A stretch of DNA of 33,054 nt from ZC4RG30 sp964632365 (GCA_964632365.1 CAZWDR010000017.1:1-33054), one strand, 5' to 3'; numbered from the stretch's first letter, positions 1 to 7,104 are shown. Program-made: numbers and translations. The notes: a model not told the origin generated them from the letters alone.

Positions 1-620
1 GGCTCTTGCGCACCAGGCGGTGCACGCCGGTCTCGGTGCGCAGCCAGCCATAGGCATAGTCGCCCTCGAACGAGATGGTGCAGTTCTTGATGCCGGCCAC
101 CTCGCCGGGGTTCACGTCGAGCACCTCGGTCCCGAAGCCGCGGTCCGCGCCCCAGCGCAGGTACATGCGCATCAGCATGTTGGCCCAGTCCTGCGCCTCG
201 GTGCCGCCCGCACCGGCCTGGATGTCCAGATAAGCGCTGCGCGGATCCATCTCGCCGCGGAACATGCGGCGGAATTCCAGGTCGCGCACGCGCGACTCGA
301 GCTGCGGCAGCTCCCGCTCGATGTCCGCGATCGAGGGCGCATCGTCCTCGGCCTCGGCCATCTCGAGCAGCTCGAGCGCATTGGAAAGCCCGGCGCCGGC
401 GGCATCGAGCTGTGCGAGGTCCGCCGCCAGGCGCGCGCGCTCGCGGCCGAGTTCCTGCGCGCGTTCGGGCTGGTTCCAGACCTCCGGCTGCTCCAGCTCG
501 CCGATCACCTCCTCGAGCCGTTCCTTCTTGGCATCGTAGTCAAAGGAACCCCCGTAACGAGGCGGTGCGCTCGGCAAGGTCGCGCAGGGTCTTTCGCAGC
601 AGGCCGGTCTCGACTGGCAT
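1..620 (-). CDS. prfB: Peptide chain release factor 2 (RF2), 5' part, cut by the window edge
   Basis: RF2 recognises UGA and UAA in the ribosomal A site and triggers peptide release. The gene reads leftward and its 3' half lies outside the window. A 26-codon zero-frame leader (MPVETGLLRKTLRDLAERTA..., ATG at 620-618) ends in CTT TGA C at 545-539. After a +1 shift the frame continues as LDYDAKKERLEEV, as in E. coli RF2. Further on the conserved stretch GAGGTEAQDWANMLMRMY is clear. The window stops just after VHRLVRKS, that is at the serine of the expected SPF stop-codon-recognition tripeptide, so the GGQ hydrolysis motif is not visible. It lies 39 bp downstream of recJ on the same strand and is probably co-transcribed with rpfE-recJ. 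Identification is secure; only the 3' half is unseen. Confidence 0.95.
536..556 (-). promoter_or_regulatory. prfB programmed +1 frameshift site
   Basis: Read on the minus strand the site is GGGGG TTC CTT TGA C TAC, with the in-frame TGA at 542-540. It has the three known elements of the RF2 autoregulatory frameshift: an internal Shine-Dalgarno-like G run just upstream, the slippery CTT codon, and UGA followed by C. In the known mechanism, low RF2 lets the ribosome slip into the +1 frame and make full-length RF2, giving negative feedback. An annotation that ignores the shift would truncate or wrongly start the protein. Confidence 0.95.
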
Positions 621-659
621 CTTGGCATCCACTTGGGGGAACGGGGGAAGCGCGGAATC

Positions 660-2390
660 TTAAGGCATTTCGACATGCTCGATCAGCAGCTGCAGGCGTC
701 GCTCGCCCTGCCAGTGGTTGATGTCGAGTCGATAGGCCAGCCGACGGCGACCCACCGGCGGCTCGACACAGCGCTCCTGGTCGAGCAGGTTGAATGCGAT
801 GGCCTCGAAGCGTGTGCGCGATCCGGCGGGCCGCAGCCAGCAGCGCACATGCCGCTCGCCCACCACACGCGGGGATTCCAGGTCGAAATCACCGTGGAAG
901 CACGGCTCCGGAAACGCCTGCCCCCAGGGACCGGCGTCACGCAGCATCTGCGCGGTGGCGAGGCAGATCTCGGCCTCCGCCAGCTCGCCATCGGTCCAGA
1001 CGTACTCATCCGGTTCGACCAGCCGCAGGCTGTCGGCGGCCGCCGCATCGAAGGCGCGCGCGAAGCGGTCCAGGTCGGGTTCGCGCACCGTCAGGCCCGC
1101 GGCCATCGCGTGTCCGCCAAAACGCACCACCAGGCCCGGATTGCGCGACGCGACGGACTCGATCACATCGCGCACGTGCACGCCGGGGACCGAGCGCGCC
1201 GAGCCGCGCAGCGCGTCGCCATCGTCGCTGCGCGCGAAGGCCACCACCGGACGGCCGGTGCGCTCGCGGATGCGGCTGGCGACCAGTCCCACCACACCCT
1301 GATGCCACCCGGCGTCGAACAGGGTCAGGCCTGCATGGCGTTCACCGTCCTGCCACAGCGACAGGCCGCGCACTGCCGCCAGGGCCTGCTCCTGCATGTC
1401 GCCCTCGATGCGGCGGCGTTCGCGGTTCAGCTCATCCAGCTGCGCCGCCAGCGCGCGCGCGCTGGCCAGGTCAGTGGCGAGCAGGCAGCGGATGCCGATG
1501 CTCATGTCGTCGAGTCGCCCGGCGGCATTCAGGCGCGGTCCGATCGAGAAACCAAGGTCGGCCGCGACCAGCTGCGGCAGCTCGCGCCTGGCGACCTCGG
1601 CCAGCGCCGCGATGCCCGGCACGCACAGGCGCGCGCGCATGCGGCGCAGGCCCTGCGAGACCAGTACGCGGTTGTTGGCGTCGAGCGGCACCACATCGGC
1701 GACCGTGCCCAGCGCCACCAGGTCGAGCCACTGCGTCACCGGCCGCGCGCCGGCCGGCAGCACGCCCTGCTGCTGCATCAGCCGCTGCAGCGCGGCCAGT
1801 ACATAGAACGCCACGCCGACGCCGGCCAGCGCGCGGCTGCCGAAGCCGCAACCGGGCAGGTTCGGATTCACGATCACATCGGCGGCGGGCAGGTCGCCCG
1901 ACGGCAGATGATGGTCGGTGACCAGCACCGCGATGCCGGCAGCACGCGCGGCATCCACGCCGTCGAAGGCGCAGACGCCGTTGTCCACGGTGACGATGAG
2001 GTCCGGATGACGCTGGCGTGCCTCCTCGACCAGGCCGGGCGTCAGCCCGTAGCCGAAGCGGAAGCGATCGGGCACAAGGAAGTCGACGCTGGTGAATCCC
2101 CATTCACGCAGCGCATGCATCATCAGGGCGGTGCTGGTGGCACCGTCGGCATCGAAGTCGCCGACGATCAGGACGCGACCGCGCTGGTGGCGCAGCAGCA
2201 GCGCGGCGGCTTCATGGACATTGGCCAGTGTTCCCACCGGCAGCATCGCGGCAAGCTCGGTCACCAGTTCGTTGCCGTCGCGCACGCGGCGCGCGGCATA
2301 GATCCGCCGCAGCAGCGGCGGCAGGCCATCGGAAAGTGGCGCGCCGTCCGGCACCGGACGGGCCATGACCCGCCGCGCGCGCGCGCTCAT
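660..2390 (-). CDS. recJ: Single-stranded-DNA-specific 5'-3' exonuclease RecJ
   Basis: RecJ degrades single-stranded DNA 5' to 3' in RecF-pathway recombination, base-excision and mismatch repair. The 576-residue product matches the usual length (E. coli 577). The DHH phosphoesterase core shows GDFDADGATS at about residues 77-86 and the namesake DHH at 159-161, both metal-binding. The DHHA1 domain carries GGHAMAAG at about 425-432, followed by the C-terminal OB-like region. The ATG at 2390 is chosen because it overlaps the rpfE-like stop as ATGA; the frame stays open further upstream, but that part lies inside the upstream gene. Gene order rpfE-recJ-prfB resembles the Xanthomonas rpf locus. 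Confidence 0.96.
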   Translation of the reverse strand: MSARARRVMARPVPDGAPLSDGLPPLLRRIYAARRVRDGNELVTELAAMLPVGTLANVHEAAALLLRHQRGRVLIVGDFDADGATSTALMMHALREWGFTSVDFLVPDRFRFGYGLTPGLVEEARQRHPDLIVTVDNGVCAFDGVDAARAAGIAVLVTDHHLPSGDLPAADVIVNPNLPGCGFGSRALAGVGVAFYVLAALQRLMQQQGVLPAGARPVTQWLDLVALGTVADVVPLDANNRVLVSQGLRRMRARLCVPGIAALAEVARRELPQLVAADLGFSIGPRLNAAGRLDDMSIGIRCLLATDLASARALAAQLDELNRERRRIEGDMQEQALAAVRGLSLWQDGERHAGLTLFDAGWHQGVVGLVASRIRERTGRPVVAFARSDDGDALRGSARSVPGVHVRDVIESVASRNPGLVVRFGGHAMAAGLTVREPDLDRFARAFDAAAADSLRLVEPDEYVWTDGELAEAEICLATAQMLRDAGPWGQAFPEPCFHGDFDLESPRVVGERHVRCWLRPAGSRTRFEAIAFNLLDQERCVEPPVGRRRLAYRLDINHWQGERRLQLLIEHVEMP

Positions 2391-3409
2391 GGCTGCACCT
2401 GGCCGGCAAGCTGCCACCAGCGGCGCCGTTCGGGCCACAGCCACGCGAGCCGTCGCGGCGGCAGCTGCCAGGCGGTGCGTCCCAGCTGCAGGCGCAGTCC
2501 GCGGAGGTGGCCGGCGCGCAGGGCCTGCATCGCAGGTCCGATCCACTGTTCATCGAGCATCTGCCAATAGTGACGTGAAGGCCCGCCGTTGTCCGGTGCC
2601 GGGATCAGCAACGCGGTCGCGGCTTCGTACCCGTGGCCGGTCTTCCCGCCCATCGCGGACTCGAAATCCACGCCACTGCGCACCGGTCGCGCAACCTGCG
2701 CAGCAAGCCCGGCCAGCCATGCATCGGGCACACCGCGCGCCGCGATCAGCGCGGGAGCGCGCAGCGCCGGCAACGCCCGCGCATGCCCGCCCTCCCAGAA
2801 CCACAGCGCGTTCAGCGGCGGCTCGCCCCGCCGCTCGCGTTCGCGGTTCACCGGATGTGCGCTCAGCCACATCTCGCTCTCGGCAGCGAGGCGCCGCAGC
2901 GCGCGCTCCGCATCGCCCTGCGCCGGCAGGCGCTGCAGCGCCACGCCGACCAGATCATCCGGTGCGGCATCGCGCGCGGCCGCCGCAAACGGCGCATCCA
3001 GCAGCCATCCGCCGCCGGCCGCGGCGGCATGCAGCCGCGCCTCGCCCGCGAACGTCGCGTTGAATCCGGACAGCAGGCTGTCCTCTTCAGCGGGCGTGAG
3101 CAGGACGCGACCTCCCGGCGGCAGATGCACGCGGCTGATCCCGGCGATGACATGCAGCGGCGTCGCGAAGCACAGGGGCGCCTGCTCGGGCAGATCGATC
3201 GCGCGCGCCGCGATCGCCGCCGCCGGCAGCGCCGCGCCCCCTTCGAGCGCCTGGATGACGCCGTCGCGCCAGTCCGCCGCATCGGGCAGCCGGCGCGCGC
3301 GGCGCAGCAGCGCGCTCAGCGAGGGCAGCGGCGGCAGCGCTTCGGCGTCCTCGCGCCCCGGGGCGGCATCCGGCAGCCATGGCCCCGGCATCGCGATCAA
3401 CGGTGTCAT
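2387..3409 (-). CDS. rpfE: RpfE-type regulatory protein (cofactor-independent phosphoglycerate-mutase-like family)
   Basis: This 340-residue protein belongs to the family named after Xanthomonas RpfE, whose members are often labelled phosphoglycerate mutase. The supporting motif is the region around residues 176-208: AESEMWLSAHPVNRERE followed by PLNALWFWEGG, a family hallmark. It has no signal peptide or membrane segment, so it is probably cytoplasmic. Its biochemical role is not established; in Xanthomonas the gene lies in the rpf (pathogenicity factor/diffusible signal) region. It heads a likely operon with recJ (ATGA overlap) and prfB. Its start is only 20 bp from the start of the divergent Mth938-domain gene, so promoters for the two must overlap each other or the coding sequences. 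The assignment rests on the motif and on the recJ-prfB neighbourhood. Confidence 0.8.
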   Translation of the reverse strand: MTPLIAMPGPWLPDAAPGREDAEALPPLPSLSALLRRARRLPDAADWRDGVIQALEGGAALPAAAIAARAIDLPEQAPLCFATPLHVIAGISRVHLPPGGRVLLTPAEEDSLLSGFNATFAGEARLHAAAAGGGWLLDAPFAAAARDAAPDDLVGVALQRLPAQGDAERALRRLAAESEMWLSAHPVNRERERRGEPPLNALWFWEGGHARALPALRAPALIAARGVPDAWLAGLAAQVARPVRSGVDFESAMGGKTGHGYEAATALLIPAPDNGGPSRHYWQMLDEQWIGPAMQALRAGHLRGLRLQLGRTAWQLPPRRLAWLWPERRRWWQLAGQVQP

Positions 3410-3429
3410 TGGCGTATCGTACCGGCCGC

Positions 3430-3798
3430 ATGAAGCTGCACGAACACATCCAGCAACGCATGAACCTGGTCAGTCACTACGGACCGGGCGGCATCCAGGT
3501 CAACGGACAGAACCATCCGGGTCCGGTGATCCTCGCGCCGGGGTTCCTGCACGACCAGTGGATCGGCAGTGCGGCAGACCTGTCGCAGGCGGCGCTGGAG
3601 CCCATCTGGCCGCTGGCGCCGCGCGTGGTGCTGGTCGGCGGCACGGGCTTCGCGCCGGGCCAGTTCAAACCGCTGCGCCAGGCACTGGCCGCGCGCGAGG
3701 CGGCATTGGAGGTCATGGACCTGGGCGCCGCGTGCCGCACGTACAACGTGCTCGCACAGGAAGAACGGCCGGTGGTGGCGCTGCTGTTTCCCTCCTGA
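3430..3798 (+). CDS. Mth938-like domain protein (NDUFAF3/DUF498 family)
   Basis: A 122-residue single-domain protein. The fold is suggested by the IQVNGQNHPGPVILAPG segment near the N-terminus, the central VVLVGGTGFAPGQF and the late DLGAACRTYNVLAQEERPV, which match the Mth938 family related to the mitochondrial complex I assembly factor NDUFAF3. Its bacterial function is unknown. There is no signal peptide. The ATG at 3430 is preferred because it gives a family-length protein; an in-frame ATG at 3379 would add 17 residues but would overlap the divergent rpfE-like gene. It is followed after 89 bp by the FKBP lipoprotein gene on the same strand, which may share its transcript. Confidence 0.8.
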   Translation: MKLHEHIQQRMNLVSHYGPGGIQVNGQNHPGPVILAPGFLHDQWIGSAADLSQAALEPIWPLAPRVVLVGGTGFAPGQFKPLRQALAAREAALEVMDLGAACRTYNVLAQEERPVVALLFPS

Positions 3799-3887
3799 CG
3801 GCGGCGCGCCCGATGCCGCTGCACCGGCGCGGGGTTTTCCCTAGACTAACGGCTCTTTTTCACCCACAAACTGCAGGATTTCCAAGC

Positions 3888-4613
3888 ATGCGTGTCGCAA
3901 TCGTCATCAGTCTCGCCGCCGCCACACTCGTGGCCTGCGGCCAGGCTTCCCAACAGCAGGCCACCCCCACCACCGACGAGGACAAGACCCTCTATTCGAT
4001 GGGTGCGCTGCTGGGTGAGAACCTGATCCCCTTCAATCTCACCGACGAGGAGCTGGCAATGGTGCGCGCCGGTCTCACCGACGGCGCCAAACAGGACTCG
4101 AAGCTCAAGCCTGAAGAGATGCAGACGCTGATCCCGCGCATCAACGAACTGCAGACGCAGCGCATGTCCACAGCCATGGACGCGGAGAAGGCCGCCGGCG
4201 CGGAACACCTGGCCAAGGTGGCGGCCGAGTCGGGCGCCGAGAAGACAGACAGCGGCATCGTGTTCAAGAGCGTCAAGGAAGGCACCGGCGCATCACCCAC
4301 CGCCGAGGACGTGGTGCGCGTGCACTACGAAGGTCGCCTCGTGAACGGCAAGGTGTTCGACAGCTCGCGCGAGCGCGGCGAGCCGGCCGAGTTCCCGCTG
4401 GGCGCCGTGATCCCGTGCTGGACCGAAGGCATGCAGAAGATGAAGGTGGGCGGCACCGCGCAGCTGGTGTGCCCGTCCGATCTTGCCTATGGCGATCGGG
4501 GCAGTCCGCCGGACATGCCGGGTGGCGCGACGCTGGTGTTCGATGTGGAACTGCTGGATATCGTGCAGCCAGGCGCGGAAGGCGCGGCGGCAGCGCCGGC
4601 ACCGGCGCAGTAA
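3888..4613 (+). CDS. FKBP-type peptidyl-prolyl isomerase lipoprotein (Mip/FkpA-like)
   Basis: A 241-residue periplasmic proline isomerase and chaperone. The N-terminus is a lipoprotein signal with lipobox LVAC (Cys17), followed by Gly18. Since no Asp follows the cysteine, the E. coli +2 rule would predict outer-membrane sorting. Residues about 30-120 are the helical FkpA/Mip dimerisation domain, and about 122-226 the FKBP domain, with VHYEGRLVNGKVFDSS and PGGATLVFDVELLDI. Cys177 and Cys195 flank the central part of the FKBP domain and could form a disulfide. The tail is Ala/Pro-rich. The start follows an 89-bp gap after the Mth938-domain gene that contains a possible -10 (TAGACT, 3842-3847), but I see no convincing -35. 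A strong hairpin begins 27 bp after the stop. Confidence 0.93.
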   Translation: MRVAIVISLAAATLVACGQASQQQATPTTDEDKTLYSMGALLGENLIPFNLTDEELAMVRAGLTDGAKQDSKLKPEEMQTLIPRINELQTQRMSTAMDAEKAAGAEHLAKVAAESGAEKTDSGIVFKSVKEGTGASPTAEDVVRVHYEGRLVNGKVFDSSRERGEPAEFPLGAVIPCWTEGMQKMKVGGTAQLVCPSDLAYGDRGSPPDMPGGATLVFDVELLDIVQPGAEGAAAAPAPAQ

Positions 4614-4630
4614 GGATCACGGGATTTCTG

Positions 4631-4661
4631 TCAGGAAAGGCCGCCCCCGTCAGGGGGCGGC
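4631..4661 (-). terminator. Strong GC hairpin; possible terminator for a minus-strand transcript
   Basis: Bases 4641-4660 form a perfect 8-bp stem (CCGCCCCC/GGGGGCGG) with a four-base loop, extended by one G-C pair at 4640/4661. On the minus strand the hairpin is followed by CCTTTCCTG, a short interrupted T run, giving a weak intrinsic-terminator pattern. On the plus strand it has no T run and may only protect the 3' end of the FKBP message. Confidence 0.5.
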
Positions 4662-4864
4662 TGCAGGCTCACCGGAAGAAGACACTGAAGTTTGCAGAGC
4701 AAGAAGATCCAGTTCGACCATCAATTCGGAGCTGACAGACTCGAATGATTGGCTCTATCGCTTTTGATTGTTCTTGTATCGACCGTTTTAATTCTTGTCC
4801 AAACCCGTCTTTTCGTCCCTCTCCCCTCAGTGTCTTCGTCCGGTGAGCCTGTCGCCGAACAGCT
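4634..4864 (-). ncRNA. Candidate structured small RNA (minus strand)
   Basis: Inference from three aligned signals on the minus strand. First, promoter-like boxes lie just upstream. One pairing is TTGCCT (4900-4895), an 18-bp spacer and TTTACT (4876-4871) with an upstream TG; a perfect TTGACA at 4895-4890 also exists, but with a short spacer to any -10. Second comes the 27-bp closing stem. Third, the GC hairpin with a short T run ends the unit. The predicted transcript is about 230 nt. The interior does not look like the rod of 6S RNA, nor like tmRNA, RNase P RNA or SRP RNA. The sequence TGCTCTGCAAAC near the 3' arm only weakly resembles an rRNA boxA. The existence of a transcript is unproven. 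Confidence 0.3.
4664..4851. repeat. Long imperfect inverted repeat (27-base arms, 134-base interior)
   Basis: The left arm 4664-4690 begins CAGGCTCACCGGAAGAAG and the right arm is 4825-4851. The right arm's reverse complement matches the left at 25 of 27 positions, differing only at arm positions 14 and 26. The interior is about 45% GC. Transcribed on either strand, this would form a 188-nt RNA closed by a nearly perfect 27-bp stem. No target-site duplication is visible outside the arms and there is no coding capacity, so a transposon origin is unsupported. Confidence 0.85.
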
Positions 4865-4890
4865 ACAGGAAGTAAAGCATCCGAGGGGTT

Positions 4891-4959
4891 GTCAAGGCAA
4901 GACCTTGACCGCTCGAACCGTTTCGAGCTAGGCGGTTTCGAATCGGGGAGTCTCGAAAC
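4891..4959. repeat. Cluster of three short palindromes downstream of pcm
   Basis: There are three hairpins in a row: GTCAAGG/CCTTGAC (4891-4897 and 4903-4909), CTCGAA/TTCGAG (4912-4917 and 4922-4927), and GTTTCGA/TCGAAAC (4935-4941 and 4953-4959). The last two share a TCGAA core. None is followed by a T run, so they are not classic terminators. They could be protein-binding palindromes or 3' structures of the surE-pcm message. The first overlaps the TTGACA box of the candidate small RNA promoter. Confidence 0.6.
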
Positions 4960-4996
4960 ACGCGGTGCGCAAGACAGCGGCGCATCATCTGCCGCG

Positions 4997-5659
4997 TTAT
5001 GTCACACCGGCCAGCATCGGCACGAACGAGACCGCACCCAGGATCTCCTTGTGCAGGCCGGTTTCGCGCCGCGTGATGCGCAGCAGCTGCTGCTGTCCAT
5101 CCGGACCGACCGGCACCACGAGGCGCCCCCCCACCGCCAGCTGCTGCACCAGGGTCTCTGGCAGCGTCAGTGGCGCCGCGGCGACGATGATGCCGTCGAA
5201 CGGTGCCTGCGTCGGCCAGCCCTTCATGCCATCGCCATGCTTGAGCTTCGCGTTGCGCACCTGCAGCTCCTTCAGGCGCAGGCGTGTGCGGGCCACCAGC
5301 GGCTCGACGCGCTCGACCGCGAAGATCTTCTGCGCGAATGGCGACAGCACCGCGGTCTGGTAACCGCAGCCGAAGCCGACTTCGAGCACTTTCGCGAGCG
5401 CCCCGCCCGACAGCAGCGCCTGCGTCATGCGCGCGACGATGTAGGGCTGCGAGATGGTCTGGCCCCAGCCGATGGGCAGCGCCGTGTCTTCATAGGCGCG
5501 GCTGGCCAGCGCCTCGTCGACGAAGATGTGGCGCGGCACGCTGCGGATGCGCTCGAGAACGCGCAGGTCATGGATGCCCTGCCCGCGCAGCCGCTCGACC
5601 AGGCGGTCGCGCGTGCGCGCGGAGGTCATGCCGATGCCCGAATGCCGCATGACGTTCAT
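4997..5659 (-). CDS. pcm: Protein-L-isoaspartate O-methyltransferase
   Basis: This enzyme repairs damaged proteins by methylating isoaspartyl residues with S-adenosylmethionine. The 220-residue product is slightly longer than E. coli Pcm (208). It contains the family signature VPRHIFVDEA (about 41-50), the ALPIGWGQTISQPYIVA segment (60-76), and SAM-binding motif I as VLEVGFGCGYQTA (91-103). That motif is usually GTGSGY, so the GFGCGY variant is mildly unusual. The ATG at 5659 overlaps the surE stop (ATGA), the usual coupled arrangement; ATGs at codons 4 and 11 are alternatives. In many gammaproteobacteria nlpD and rpoS follow; here there is a structured intergenic region and a convergent gene instead. 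Confidence 0.95.
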   Translation of the reverse strand: MNVMRHSGIGMTSARTRDRLVERLRGQGIHDLRVLERIRSVPRHIFVDEALASRAYEDTALPIGWGQTISQPYIVARMTQALLSGGALAKVLEVGFGCGYQTAVLSPFAQKIFAVERVEPLVARTRLRLKELQVRNAKLKHGDGMKGWPTQAPFDGIIVAAAPLTLPETLVQQLAVGGRLVVPVGPDGQQQLLRITRRETGLHKEILGAVSFVPMLAGVT

Positions 5660-6414
5660 GCCAGCGGACGCAGCCAGTCCGACAGCATCGGCAATGCGCT
5701 GTGGCGCGTGAGGTCGATCTGCAGCGGCGTGACCGACACATAGCCGTTGGCCACCGCGTGGAAGTCCGTGCCCTCGCCCGCGTCCTGGCCCTGGCCGGAG
5801 GGACCGATCCAGTACATGGGTTTGCCCTTCGGATCCTTCACCGGCACGATCGGCTTGGAACGATGCCGGCCGCCCAGGCGCGTGGCGCGGATGCCGCGCA
5901 GCTGCGCGAACGGCACGTCGGGGATATTCACGTTCAGCGTCATGCCGCGTTCGAGCGGCTGTTCGAGCAGGCGCGCGATCAGCACCTGCGCGACGCGGCC
6001 GGCGGTGTCGAAGTGCCGGCCGGATTCCGGCTCCATGCACAGCGAGAACGCGACCGTCGGAAGCCCGAGGAACCGGCCTTCGATGGCCGCGGCCACGGTG
6101 CCGGAATACAGCGTGTCGTCACCGAGGTTGGCGCCGTCATTGATGCCGCTGCAGACCAGGTCGAAGTCGAAATCGAAATAGCCGGAGATCGCGATGTGCA
6201 CGCAGTCCGTCGGCGTGCCGCCGGCGACGTAGTGCACATCCGGCTCGCTTTCGTACACGCGCAGTGGCACATCGAGCGTCAGCGAGTTGCTCGCCCCGCT
6301 GCGGTTGCGGTCGGGCGCCATGATGGTGGTGCGGGCCAGCTGCGCGAGCGCGGAGTTGAGTTCGCGGATGCCGTCGGAGCGGTAGCCGTCGTCGTTACTG
6401 ACCAGGATGTGCAT
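5656..6414 (-). CDS. surE: 5'/3'-nucleotidase SurE
   Basis: SurE is a metal-dependent nucleotidase/exopolyphosphatase linked to stationary-phase survival. The 252-residue product matches the family length (E. coli 253). It starts with the hallmark MHILVSNDDGYRSDGI, whose two adjacent Asp residues bind metal. It continues with APDRNRSGASNSLT (the conserved Ser region) and CSGINDGANLGDDTLYSGT (the conserved Asn region). It is first in the surE-pcm pair and divergent from the Smr-domain gene, with 88 bp between starts. In E. coli and Pseudomonas truD precedes surE; here truD is absent and plus-strand genes occupy that place. Confidence 0.97.
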   Translation of the reverse strand: MHILVSNDDGYRSDGIRELNSALAQLARTTIMAPDRNRSGASNSLTLDVPLRVYESEPDVHYVAGGTPTDCVHIAISGYFDFDFDLVCSGINDGANLGDDTLYSGTVAAAIEGRFLGLPTVAFSLCMEPESGRHFDTAGRVAQVLIARLLEQPLERGMTLNVNIPDVPFAQLRGIRATRLGGRHRSKPIVPVKDPKGKPMYWIGPSGQGQDAGEGTDFHAVANGYVSVTPLQIDLTRHSALPMLSDWLRPLA

Positions 6415-6443
6415 GAGACCTTGCGCAAGCCGCGGCATTTCTC

Positions 6444-6472
6444 TTGAAGGAGCGCGGCGCGCGCAATAATAC
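6444..6472 (+). promoter_or_regulatory. Possible sigma-70 promoter for the Smr-domain gene
   Basis: TTGAAG (6444-6449) is followed after 17 bp by TAATAC (6467-6472), overlapping a better -10 (AATAAT, 6465-6470) whose spacer is only 15 bp. It lies in the 88-bp gap between divergent surE and the Smr gene, 31 bp before the ATG. The AT-rich patch stands out in GC-rich surroundings. Confidence 0.35.
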
Positions 6473-6502
6473 AAGAAGCGGGGCTCGAAAGGCGGTTGCG
6501 GG

Positions 6503-7066
6503 ATGGACGAGGAGGACCGGGCACTGTTTCGCCGCGCCATGCAGGGCGTGCGGCGCCTGGCGCGCGACGATGCGCCTGCGTTCCGCCGTCGTCCGCCGCC
6601 GGCGCGGGCGCGCTTCGCGCACGCCGAGCGTCGCGCCGTGCTCGAGGAAAGCCTGGGCCAGCGCTCGCCGCTCGCGCCCGTGGAGGAATCCGGCGACGCC
6701 CTGCTGTTCAGCCGGCCCGGGCTCAGTCCCGCGATCTTCCGCAAGCTCCGGGCCGGGCAGTTCCGCATTGATGGCGAGATCGACCTGCACGGGCTCACCG
6801 CGGCGATGGCCGGGCCCGCACTGCAGGAGTTCCTCGCCGAGGCGCTGCGCCAGCGCGCACGCGTGGTGCGCGTGGTGCATGGCAAGGGCCTGCGTTCGGG
6901 CCACCGCGGCCCGGTGCTGAAGATGGTGGCCAGCCACTACCTGGCACGGGTGAACGCGGTGCTGGCCTTCGCGTCGGCGCGTGAGGTCGACGGCGGCTCC
7001 GGTGCGATCCTGGTGCTGCTCGACGCCCCGCCGGGCATGTCGCGCCGTCGCGCGCGGCCAGGCTGA
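6503..7066 (+). CDS. Smr (MutS2-like) domain protein
   Basis: A 187-residue protein with an Arg-rich, probably disordered N-terminal half and a C-terminal Smr domain at about residues 88-178. Domain signatures are IDLHG (93-97), VVHGKG (125-129) and GGSGAILVLL (164-173). Stand-alone Smr proteins are nucleases acting on nucleic acids; E. coli SmrB cleaves mRNA at collided ribosomes. By length and domain position this resembles the YfcN/SmrB or SmrA group, but I cannot tell which. The ATG at 6503 follows an AAAGGCGG stretch. The gene is transcribed away from surE and ends before a good intrinsic terminator at 7105-7132. Confidence 0.88.
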   Translation: MDEEDRALFRRAMQGVRRLARDDAPAFRRRPPPARARFAHAERRAVLEESLGQRSPLAPVEESGDALLFSRPGLSPAIFRKLRAGQFRIDGEIDLHGLTAAMAGPALQEFLAEALRQRARVVRVVHGKGLRSGHRGPVLKMVASHYLARVNAVLAFASAREVDGGSGAILVLLDAPPGMSRRRARPG

Positions 7067-7104
7067 CCGATCACGGCGCCGCGCGACGGCGGTGACCGGG
7101 CGTG

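Larger units (their letters stand above)
4614..4996. other. 383-bp intergenic region, lower GC and rich in inverted repeats
   Basis: This lies between the convergent FKBP gene and pcm, and it is the only gap over 300 bp in the window. The core (4691-4824) has 60 G or C bases in 134 by my count, far below the surrounding genes. It contains a 20-base perfect hairpin (4641-4660), a 27-base inverted repeat pair enclosing 188 bases (4664-4851), and three shorter palindromes (4891-4959). A 60-codon open frame at 4749-4931 has no ribosome site or recognisable product and runs across the repeat arm, so I do not call it a gene. Each structure is listed separately. Confidence 0.9.

Noticed and set aside
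536..545. prfB as a pseudogene because of the in-frame TGA
   Set aside because: The TGA lies in the canonical programmed frameshift context, and the +1 frame continues as intact RF2.
633..2570. Long plus-strand open frame opposite recJ (645 codons)
   Set aside because: It is the antisense shadow of a clear recJ. High GC removes stop codons, and the translation is rich in Arg, His, Gln and Ala with no recognisable domain.
4664..4851. 6S RNA identity for the structured segment
   Set aside because: The size is similar, but the interior shows no rod-like pairing with a central bubble, and the usual neighbours (zapA, ygfA) are absent.
4891..4909. MerR/CueR-type operator overlapping TTGACA
   Set aside because: The half-sites are in the opposite order (CAAGG...CCTTG rather than CCTTG...CAAGG), and no MerR-family regulator is nearby.
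4749..4931. 60-codon plus-strand frame with a hydrophobic start in the intergenic region
   Set aside because: It has no Shine-Dalgarno. The hydrophobic stretch comes from the AT-rich interior of the inverted repeat, and the frame runs across the repeat arm and a palindrome.
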